This document shows positions 25,209 to 31,984 of a stretch of 64,000 nt of DNA, piece by piece (the first letter of the stretch is position 1; each line of letters starts with the position of its first letter). The DNA is from Streptomyces lycii. Lineage in GTDB: Bacteria > Actinomycetota > Actinomycetes > Streptomycetales > Streptomycetaceae. Location of the stretch: contig NZ_WHPN01000420.1 in the NCBI RefSeq assembly GCF_009735685.1, forward strand, positions 34,722 through 98,721, written 5' to 3'. The position numbers and the translations under genes were made by a program. The notes beneath the pieces are model-generated. The model saw nothing but the letters and a program-made list of their open reading frames with translations, made no database searches and was not told the origin of the DNA.

Positions 25209-26479
25209 TCTGGTGCGCCGTCGTCCTGGCCGTCCTGAACTCCTGCTGTTTCGCGGCCGGTACGCGCCTTCAGCACGGCGGGTCCGCGGAACCGGAGCCG
25301 CTCCTGCGGGCGATGCGGCGGCCCCGCTGGCTGGCCGGTCTCGCGCTGATCGCGCTGGGCGGGGCCTGCCAGCTCGCGGCCATGCAACTGGCCCCGCTGA
25401 CCGTGGTCCAGCCGGTGGGCGTGCTCGGCATCGTGATCGGCGTGGTGTGGGGCCTCCGGGCAGGCGGGGTCCGGCCGGGGTGGCGTACCGGCTGCGGGCT
25501 GGCGGCGATCCTCGTCGGGGCGGGGACGTTCGCGGTGCTGGCCGCGCTGCACACCGTGCCCGCCCCGGTCACCACGGACGCGCAGATCCGGGCCGGCGCG
25601 GCGGTCTGCGCGGCGGCGGTGGTCTGCCGCCTGGCCGGTGGCGTGCTCGGCGGCCGGGCCCGGTGCCTGGTCCTGGGGGTGGGCGGGGGCGCCGCGTACG
25701 GCTACGCCTCGGTGCTGGCCCGGGCCGCCACGGAGCGGTACGCGGAGCACGGTGTGAGCGCGGGCCTGCTCGGCACGCTCTCCGCTCTGGCGGCGACGGT
25801 CCTCATCGGCTTCTGGCTCGTGCAACGCGCCTACGCCGACGGCCCGCCGGAGACCACGGTGGCGAGCATCACCGTCACGGACCCGATGGTCTCGGTCGCC
25901 ATCGGCATCGGCCTGCTCGGCGAGGCCCCGGACCTGACCGTTTCGACCGCGGGCTGGGGGCTGGCCTGCGCGGCCCTGGCGGCCGCCGGAGTCGTCGGCC
26001 TCGCGCGGGACGTCCCCGCCGGCCGCTCGGGGAACCGCCTGGCCGGACCGGGACCGCCCTCTCCCGGCATGCCGGACCCCGCGCCGCCGGCCCCGCGGCC
26101 TCCCGCCGCTGCCCCGCACCCCGCCCGTTCTCCTTCCTCCTCTCCCTTCTCCTCGTCCCCTTCTCCCGATCCGTCGCCGTCGCCGTCGCCATCTCCAACC
26201 CCATCACCATCACCACCCCCCTCGCCGTCACCCGTCCTCTTTCCCTTCCCCTCTCCCTCTCCCTTTCCGGGTCCCCTTCCGCACGACAGGAGCACCTCAT
26301 GGCCACCGGTCCCCGGCAGCGCATCGTCATCGGCGCGGACACGTATCCCCCCGACGTCAACGGAGCCGCCAACTTCGCCCATCGCCTGGCCGACGGTCTC
26401 GCCCGCCGGGGCCACGACGTCCATGTGGTCGCTCCCCACCCGGGCGCCGGTCCGGAGCGCGTCACGGCCGGCGGTGTGA
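25205..26479 (+). CDS. EamA/DMT-like permease with Pro/Ser tail overlapping the next gene
   Basis: The first 280 residues have nine or ten hydrophobic helices with the pattern of DMT-type transporters (for example QLAPLTVVQPVGVLGIVIG). From residue about 295 the protein is Pro/Ser low complexity (SPSPSPSPTPSPSPPP), encoded by a pyrimidine tract. The frame stops only at 26479, 181 bp inside the glycosyltransferase gene. Either the tail overlaps truly or a frameshift in the tract lost an earlier stop. The substrate is unknown. Confidence 0.75.
   Translation: MIWCAVVLAVLNSCCFAAGTRLQHGGSAEPEPLLRAMRRPRWLAGLALIALGGACQLAAMQLAPLTVVQPVGVLGIVIGVVWGLRAGGVRPGWRTGCGLAAILVGAGTFAVLAALHTVPAPVTTDAQIRAGAAVCAAAVVCRLAGGVLGGRARCLVLGVGGGAAYGYASVLARAATERYAEHGVSAGLLGTLSALAATVLIGFWLVQRAYADGPPETTVASITVTDPMVSVAIGIGLLGEAPDLTVSTAGWGLACAALAAAGVVGLARDVPAGRSGNRLAGPGPPSPGMPDPAPPAPRPPAAAPHPARSPSSSPFSSSPSPDPSPSPSPSPTPSPSPPPSPSPVLFPFPSPSPFPGPLPHDRSTSWPPVPGSASSSARTRIPPTSTEPPTSPIAWPTVSPAGATTSMWSLPTRAPVRSASRPAV
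26128..26280. repeat. Pyrimidine-rich tract
   Basis: Over about 150 bp the + strand is almost all C and T, with CTCC, CCGTCG and CCATCA micro-repeats. Such purine/pyrimidine asymmetry can form triplex DNA and is prone to slippage. It ends 18 bp before the glycosyltransferase start. Confidence 0.85.
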
Positions 26480-27558
26480 CGGTGCACCGGCTCCGCTCGC
26501 ACCGCACCCCGTTCCATCCCACCTTCCGGGTCTGCCTGCCCCCGCAGATTCGCGGCTCCGCCGCCCGGCTGCTGGACCGCATCGCGCCCGACGCGGTCCA
26601 TGTGCAGTCGCACTTCGCGGTGGGCCGGACCCTGGTCGGAGCCGCACGCCGCAGAGGTGTTCCCGTGGTGGCGACCAATCACTTCATGCCGGAGAACCTC
26701 ATCGGCTACGCCCCGCTGCCGGACCGCTTCGCCGCGGCCGCGTGCAAGCCGGCCTGGCGCGATCTGGTACGGGTCTTCCGGCACGCCCAGGTCGTCACCG
26801 CCCCCACGCCCCGCGCCGCACGACTGCTGCCCGAGCACGGTCTGGGCCGCACCCCGCTGGCGGTGTCCTGCGGACTGGACCTGGACCGGTTCGCACAGCC
26901 CGCGGCGGAGCGGACGGACGAACGGCTGCGCGTGCTGTTCGTGGGCCGGCTGGACGCCGAGAAGAACGTGCAGGACATCCTGCGCGCCCTGCCGCGGCTC
27001 CCCGCCGGGCTCCCGGTCACGGCCGAGATCGTGGGCGACGGGTCCCGCCGCGGCGAACTGGAGGACCTGGCCCGCGCACTCGGTGTCGCGGACCGTGTCA
27101 CCTTCCACGGCCTGGTGGCGGACCAGGAGGTGCTGGACGCCTACGCCCGCTGCGACGTGTTCTGCATGCCCGGCACCGCGGAGCTGCAGAGCCTGGTCAC
27201 CATGGAGGCCATGGCGGCCGGCAAACCCGTCGTCGCCGCCGACGCGATGGCCCTGCCGCACCTGGTGCACCCCGGACGCAACGGGCTGCTCTATCCGCCC
27301 GGCGACATCCCGGCCCTGGCCGCGGCCCTCGCCTCGGTCCTCGGTGACGCCGGCATGCGGACCCGCATGGGGGAGGCCGCCCGCGGGATCGTGGCGCGGC
27401 ACGACATCGGGCACACTCTTGACACCTTCGAAACCCTCTACCGGGAGGCCGCCGAGGCGGCCCGCCGCCTTCCGAAGCCCCGTGACAGGAGAGAGCCCCG
27501 TGACAGGAGGGTCCGTGGCAGCGAGAGTCCCGAGTACGCGGCGCATTCTGGTCGTTGA
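26299..27558 (+). CDS. GT4-type glycosyltransferase
   Basis: A 419-residue GT-B glycosyltransferase. The N-terminal acceptor domain opens with DTYPPDVNGAANF. The donor domain has FVGRLDAEKN and the EX7E motif in TAELQSLVTMEAM. Similarity is greatest to PimA/PimB- and SqdX-like enzymes that glycosylate membrane lipids, so a lipid acceptor is likely but not shown. A CAGG-AG ribosome site precedes ATG 26299. The C-terminal 30 residues are basic and overlap the response regulator gene by 59 bp. Confidence 0.9.
   Translation: MATGPRQRIVIGADTYPPDVNGAANFAHRLADGLARRGHDVHVVAPHPGAGPERVTAGGVTVHRLRSHRTPFHPTFRVCLPPQIRGSAARLLDRIAPDAVHVQSHFAVGRTLVGAARRRGVPVVATNHFMPENLIGYAPLPDRFAAAACKPAWRDLVRVFRHAQVVTAPTPRAARLLPEHGLGRTPLAVSCGLDLDRFAQPAAERTDERLRVLFVGRLDAEKNVQDILRALPRLPAGLPVTAEIVGDGSRRGELEDLARALGVADRVTFHGLVADQEVLDAYARCDVFCMPGTAELQSLVTMEAMAAGKPVVAADAMALPHLVHPGRNGLLYPPGDIPALAAALASVLGDAGMRTRMGEAARGIVARHDIGHTLDTFETLYREAAEAARRLPKPRDRREPRDRRVRGSESPEYAAHSGR
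27476..27509 (+). repeat. Duplicated start region of the response regulator
   Basis: AGCCCCGTGACAGGAG occurs at 27476-27491 and again at 27494-27509. Each copy carries an in-frame GTG (27482, 27500) and an AGGAG ribosome site that serves the next GTG (27500 and 27515). Confidence 0.85.
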
Positions 27559-28258
27559 CGACGAGCCGAAGATCCGGATGACGCTGCGCGGCTATCTGGA
27601 GGCGGACGGCTTCGAGGTGCTGGAGGCGCCGGACGGCCCGTCGGCTCTCGCCGCGGTCGCCCGGGAACGGCCCGACCTGGTGGTGCTCGACGTCATGCTG
27701 CCCGGCCTCGACGGGTTCGAGGTGCTGCGCCGGATCCGGGCGGCCGGCCAGGTGCCCGTCATCCTGCTCACCGCCCGGGCGGAGGAGGTGGACCGGGTCA
27801 TCGGGTTCACCGCGGGCAGCGACGACTACGTCACCAAGCCGTTCAGCCCGCGTGAACTCGCGCTGCGGGCCCGGGCCGTGCTGCGGCGCGCCGAGGGCGC
27901 CGAGCAGGCCGAGGAGGACCCGGCGTTGCGGTTCGACGGTCTGGTCGTCGATCCGGACACCCGCACGGTCGTCGCCGACGGCGACCGGGCGGTGGAACTG
28001 TCGGCGCTCGACTTCGACCTGCTGCTGGCCATGGCCCGCGCGCCGGGCCGGGTGTTCACGCGCCGGGGGCTGATCGAGCACGTGTGGGGCCGGGACTTCT
28101 TCGGCGACGAGCGCGTGGTGGACGTGCACATCCGTACGCTGCGGCGCGCGCTCGGGGACGACGCGAACGCGCCCCGGTTCGTCGGCACGGTACGCGCCAT
28201 CGGCTACCGCTTCCTCGCCCGTCCCGCCGCCGGGCCCGCCGGGACCCGCCGGCCGTGA
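27500..28258 (+). CDS. OmpR-family response regulator
   Basis: A 252-residue two-component regulator. The receiver has the acidic pair in LVVDDEPK, phospho-acceptor Asp in VVLDVMLPG, the LLTA threonine and the KPF lysine. A winged-helix DNA-binding domain follows (FTRRGLIEHVWG, VDVHIRTLRRAL). GTG 27500 has AGGAG 8 nt upstream; 27482 and 27515 are alternatives because the start region is duplicated. It is partner of the histidine kinase downstream. Confidence 0.92.
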   Translation: MTGGSVAARVPSTRRILVVDDEPKIRMTLRGYLEADGFEVLEAPDGPSALAAVARERPDLVVLDVMLPGLDGFEVLRRIRAAGQVPVILLTARAEEVDRVIGFTAGSDDYVTKPFSPRELALRARAVLRRAEGAEQAEEDPALRFDGLVVDPDTRTVVADGDRAVELSALDFDLLLAMARAPGRVFTRRGLIEHVWGRDFFGDERVVDVHIRTLRRALGDDANAPRFVGTVRAIGYRFLARPAAGPAGTRRP

Positions 28259-28398
28259 AGGCTGTGAGGCCCGCGAAACCCGCCGAGCGCGGTGAGGCAG
28301 CGAAGGCCGTGAAGGCGGCCGGCCCCGCTGGGGCCGCGAAGCCCGTTGAGGCAGCGAAGGCCAACGAGGCCCGCCGGGCCCGTTGAGCCGGAGAAGGC
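28259..28398 (+). repeat. Ala/Lys-type repeat tract after the response regulator
   Basis: The gap is made of GTGAAGGCC-like 9-bp motifs. In a frame shifted from the regulator it reads as an open Ala-Lys-Val tail (AKAVKAAGPAGAAKPVEAAK), like the tail of the methyltransferase at 4006. A frameshift near the regulator stop may have cut off such a tail. Confidence 0.6.
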
Positions 28399-29871
28399 GT
28401 GGAGGCGGAGACCGTGTGGGCCGTGGACATGATGAGGGCTGTGAGGGCTGTGAGGGCTGTGAGGGCTGTGAAGGTCGCGAGGGCTGTGAGGGCTGCGAGG
28501 GCCGTGAAGGTCGCGAGGGCCGTGAAGGCCGTGAAGGCCGTGAAGAACGCGGGAGCGCCGAAGAGCGCGACCGGGCCGCGGAACGGGACGCTCCAGCGGG
28601 CTCTGGCCGCCCTCGTCCCCACCCCGGCCCGCCGTCTGTCGAGCCGCCTGGTGCGGCGGCTGCCGCCGCTGCCGCTGACGCTGCGCCTGGCGCTGTCCCA
28701 CATGACCGTCCTCGTCGTGGCGTTCATCGCGATGAACCTCGCCAGCGACCGCTTCGCCGACGGTTACGGGCCCGGCGCCATGGCACCCCCCGGCCTCCCG
28801 TCGTTGCCCGAGGCCGGGTCGCTGACCGAGGCCGCGTCGCAGGCCCAGGTCGCGTGGCTGACCGAGGCCGTGTGGGCGGCCCGGGGCGGCGGGGACGCCG
28901 AACTCGACCAACTCTTCTGGGCCGCGCTGGTCGTCGGTCTGGCCGCGGCGCTGGTCCTGTCGCTGATCTTCTCGCGGTTTCTGCTGCGGCCCCTGCGGCA
29001 GGTCCGCGCCGCGACCCACCGACTCGCCGACGGGCACTACGACGAGGTGCTCGACGTCCCCCGCGAGCCGGGACTCGCCGCCCTGGTGGAGGACGTCAAC
29101 CGGCTCGCGACCGCCCTCGCCGACGTCGAACGCCGCCGCGCCCGGCTGGTCTCGGAGATCGCCCACGAGATGCGCACCCCGATCACCACGCTCAGCGGCC
29201 AGATCGAGGGCATGGCCGACGGCATCTTCACCGCCGACGACGCCATGTTCGCCTCCCTCACCGACGACCTCGCCCGGATGCGGCGCCTCACGGACGACCT
29301 GTCCAGCCTGTCCCGCGTGGAGGAGGGCGCCTTCACCCTGCGCCGGACGCCCACCGACGTGTCCGCCCTGGCGGAGAGCACCGCGGAGCGGCTGCGCCCC
29401 CAGTTCGACGACGGCCGGGTCGCGCTCACCGTGGCCCCGGGCCCGCCGGTCACGGCCCTGCTCGACCCGGACCGCGTCGCCCAGGTCCTGGTCAACCTCC
29501 TGGGCAACGCGCTGGCCGCCAGCGATCCGGGCGACCGGGTCTCGGTGACCGTGCGCTCCGGCCACGACCCGGTGCCGTACGCCGAGTTCGCCGTCCGGGA
29601 CGAGGGGATCGGCATCGCCGAGCAGGACCTGGAGCGGGTCTTCACCCGCTTCGAACGGGTCGAGCATCCCGGACGCGCGGCCCCCGCGGGCGGCAGCGGC
29701 ATCGGTCTGACCATCGCCCGCGGCATCGTCCGCGCCCACGGCGGCGACATCACGGCCACCTCCGCCGGGCCGGGCCGGGGCGCGGTCTTCACCGTCCGGC
29801 TGCCCCTGCGGCCGGGCACCGGTTCCGCCGGGACCGCCGCCGGGACCGCCGGCACCGTGACCGGCGGTTGA
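28399..29871 (+). CDS. Sensor histidine kinase
   Basis: A 490-residue HAMP histidine kinase. Two membrane helices (about 100-118 and 172-194) enclose a short extracytoplasmic sensor. HAMP comes next, then the H-box SEIAHEMRTPITT, the N-box NLLGNALAA, and the G-boxes DEGIGIAEQDL and GGSGIGLTIA. The first 50 residues are an odd basic repeat (AVRAVRAVRAVKVARAV) encoded by 9-bp GTGAGGGCT units. GTG 28399 has GGAG 5 nt upstream, so the repeat is probably translated; a start nearer the first helix is possible. Confidence 0.9.
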   Translation: MEAETVWAVDMMRAVRAVRAVRAVKVARAVRAARAVKVARAVKAVKAVKNAGAPKSATGPRNGTLQRALAALVPTPARRLSSRLVRRLPPLPLTLRLALSHMTVLVVAFIAMNLASDRFADGYGPGAMAPPGLPSLPEAGSLTEAASQAQVAWLTEAVWAARGGGDAELDQLFWAALVVGLAAALVLSLIFSRFLLRPLRQVRAATHRLADGHYDEVLDVPREPGLAALVEDVNRLATALADVERRRARLVSEIAHEMRTPITTLSGQIEGMADGIFTADDAMFASLTDDLARMRRLTDDLSSLSRVEEGAFTLRRTPTDVSALAESTAERLRPQFDDGRVALTVAPGPPVTALLDPDRVAQVLVNLLGNALAASDPGDRVSVTVRSGHDPVPYAEFAVRDEGIGIAEQDLERVFTRFERVEHPGRAAPAGGSGIGLTIARGIVRAHGGDITATSAGPGRGAVFTVRLPLRPGTGSAGTAAGTAGTVTGG

Positions 29872-29912
29872 CGGGGGCGCCGGGCCGGTCCCGGGCGGCG
29901 CCCCCGTCCCGG

Positions 29913-31721
29913 CTAGACCCAGGTGTCCAGCCACATCCGGTCCTGCCAGTCCCCGATCGGGACCGGCTGCCCGGTGTAGAGCGGGAAGAAGTAGACGAAG
30001 CTCCAGACGACCAGCAGTACGAGCACCCCGGCCGCGACCGCGCCCACCACCCGCCGCCGCTCCGAGGCCCCCGGCGGCCCGAGCAGCGCGCCGGTCGTCA
30101 TGGCCACCGCGAGGCAGAGGAACGGCACGAACACCACCGCGTAGAAGAGGAAGATCGTCCGCTCCTGGTACAGGAACCAGGGCAGCCAGCCCGCGACGAC
30201 CCCGCACAGGATCGCGCCCGCGCGCCAGTCCCGGCGGAAGCCCCAGCGGTAGACCATGTACAGCAGCGCGAACGCCGCCGCCCACCACAGCACCGGCGTG
30301 CCGAGCGCCAGCACCTCGCGCGCGCACTTGTCGGCGGTGTCCGCCGGGCAGCCGTCCTTGCCGGGCTCCGGCGACTCGTAGAAGTAGGAGACGGGGCGGC
30401 CCAGCACGATCCAGGACCACGGGTTCGACTCGTAGGTGTGCGGCGAGGTCAGGCCGACGTGGAAGTTGTAGACCTCCGTCTGGTAGTGCCACAGGCTGCG
30501 CAGCGACTCCGGCACCCAGGTCATGTCGAACCGCGGCAGCGGCAGCTTCCAGCCGGTCAGCGGCACCGGCAGCGAGTCCGGCGAGACGCCCGCGCGGCCC
30601 TGCGCCCAGTCCCGGAAGTAGCCGCCGCGGGTGACGAACCAGCCGGCCCAGGAGGCGACGTACGTCAGCACCGCGACCGGCACGACCGACACGAACGCGG
30701 GCAGCGCGTCCCGGCGCAGCATCGAGCGGTACGGCCGCCGGGCCCCGGCCGTGCGGCGCGCCCCGGCGTCCCACAACACGGTCAGCAGCCCGAACGCGAC
30801 CAGCACGTACAGACCGTTCCACTTCGTCGCGAAGGCCAGCCCGAGGCACAGCCCGGCCGCCAGCCGCCACGGCCGCGCCCCCAGCCGCAGCCGGTCACCG
30901 ACCGCCGCGTCCGGCCGTACGCCGCCGTCGTCGGTCACCGGCAGCGCGGCCGCCAGCCGGGCCCGCGCCCGGTCCCGGTCGACCAGCAGACAGCCGAAGG
31001 CCGCCAGCACCCAGAACATCACGACCAGGTCCAGCAGCGCGGTGCGGCTCATCACGAAGTGCAGCCCGTCCACGGCGAGCAGCCCGCCCGCCAGGCAGCC
31101 GAGCGCGGTGGACCGGAACAGCCGCCGCCCGATGCGGCACACCAGCAGCACGGACAGCGTGCCGAGCACCGCGGGCATGAACCGCCAGCCGAACGGCGTC
31201 AGCCCGAACATCCACTCGCCGAGGGCGATCGTCCACTTGCCGACCGGCGGGTGCACCACATAGCTGTGCTCCGGGCTCAGCGGAATCCGCGGCGGGTCCT
31301 GGAGGATCTGCTCGTTGGCGTTCTTCGGCCAGCTGCCCTCGTAGCCGTACTGGAGCAGCGACCAGGCGTCCTTGGCGTAGTACGTCTCGTCGAATATCAC
31401 CGCTTCCGGGCTGCCGAGCTGCCAGAAGCGGAGCAGCCCCGCGAGCAGCGCGACCAGCAGCGGTCCCACCCAGGCCGACCAGCGCACGAACCGTTCCGCG
31501 GTGAGCGGGTCCAGTCCGAGCATGGTCCACACCCTCGTGCCCGCGGCGCGGTAGGGGGGCACCAGCCGGTCGCGGACGGTCGTCCGGGGCCGGCCGACGT
31601 GCCCGAAACGGCGCAGCCGCAGCTGCCAGCTGGTCGTCCCGGCCTCCTGGGCGGTGGCGCCGGAGGGCTGCTCGCGGAGCTGCTGTGCCTGCGGGGGCCC
31701 TGTCGCGGTGTCACTGGTCAC
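29913..31721 (-). CDS. pmt: Protein O-mannosyltransferase (Pmt, GT39)
   Basis: A 602-residue polytopic membrane enzyme that moves mannose from polyprenyl-phosphate mannose to secreted proteins. It has eleven or so helices; the catalytic acidic pair Asp-Glu is in the first outer loop (AVIFDETYYAKDA), with VHPPVGKW further on. The N-terminal 60 residues are cytoplasmic. It is minus strand, divergent from the SARP gene. In many streptomycetes pmt faces rsmI directly. Confidence 0.94.
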   Translation of the reverse strand: MTSDTATGPPQAQQLREQPSGATAQEAGTTSWQLRLRRFGHVGRPRTTVRDRLVPPYRAAGTRVWTMLGLDPLTAERFVRWSAWVGPLLVALLAGLLRFWQLGSPEAVIFDETYYAKDAWSLLQYGYEGSWPKNANEQILQDPPRIPLSPEHSYVVHPPVGKWTIALGEWMFGLTPFGWRFMPAVLGTLSVLLVCRIGRRLFRSTALGCLAGGLLAVDGLHFVMSRTALLDLVVMFWVLAAFGCLLVDRDRARARLAAALPVTDDGGVRPDAAVGDRLRLGARPWRLAAGLCLGLAFATKWNGLYVLVAFGLLTVLWDAGARRTAGARRPYRSMLRRDALPAFVSVVPVAVLTYVASWAGWFVTRGGYFRDWAQGRAGVSPDSLPVPLTGWKLPLPRFDMTWVPESLRSLWHYQTEVYNFHVGLTSPHTYESNPWSWIVLGRPVSYFYESPEPGKDGCPADTADKCAREVLALGTPVLWWAAAFALLYMVYRWGFRRDWRAGAILCGVVAGWLPWFLYQERTIFLFYAVVFVPFLCLAVAMTTGALLGPPGASERRRVVGAVAAGVLVLLVVWSFVYFFPLYTGQPVPIGDWQDRMWLDTWV

Positions 31722-31773
31722 CGCGCCATCGTAGGGAACGCGGCCGGGCGACTCGCGGGCCGCCGCCGTGCGA

Positions 31774-31800
31774 GCCGGGCCGGCGGTGCGCCGGCCCGGC
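31774..31800. other. Hairpin upstream of pmt
   Basis: A perfect 11-bp stem, GCCGGGCCGGC with its complement, around the loop GGTGC. It lies 53 bp before the pmt start in the 263-bp divergent gap. It may lie in the pmt leader; its role is unknown. Confidence 0.5.
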
Positions 31801-31936
31801 CGCGGCCGGCCGCAACCGCCTTCCCCGCGACGACGGGTGCTCGGTTGTCGGCCACTTTGCTCGACGAGTCTTGGCCAATCCTTGGCTGAACATTGAATTA
31901 GCTGGTGGGGGCGGGTATTCGTGTCCTTCGGGCGGG

Positions 31937-31975
31937 TCTGATCGCGGGGTCTGATCGCGGGGTCTGATTGCGGGG
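31937..31975 (+). promoter_or_regulatory. Three 13-bp direct repeats before the SARP gene
   Basis: TCTGATCGCGGGG occurs at 31937 and 31950 and with one change at 31963, ending 9 bp before the ATG. SARP proteins bind direct repeats, so self-regulation is possible. The spacing of 13 bp is not the usual 11 or 22, and the site is late for an activator. Confidence 0.5.
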
Positions 31976-31984
31976 GTACGGGCG

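Noticed and set aside
22580-26479. Plus-strand frame of 1299 codons
   Set aside because: Most of it is antisense to the penicillin-binding protein and Arg/Gly-rich; only the part from 25205 is a gene.
28383-31889. Plus-strand frame of 1168 codons over the kinase and pmt
   Set aside because: Composition is Arg/Pro/Ala noise and it is antisense to pmt, whose domains are clear.
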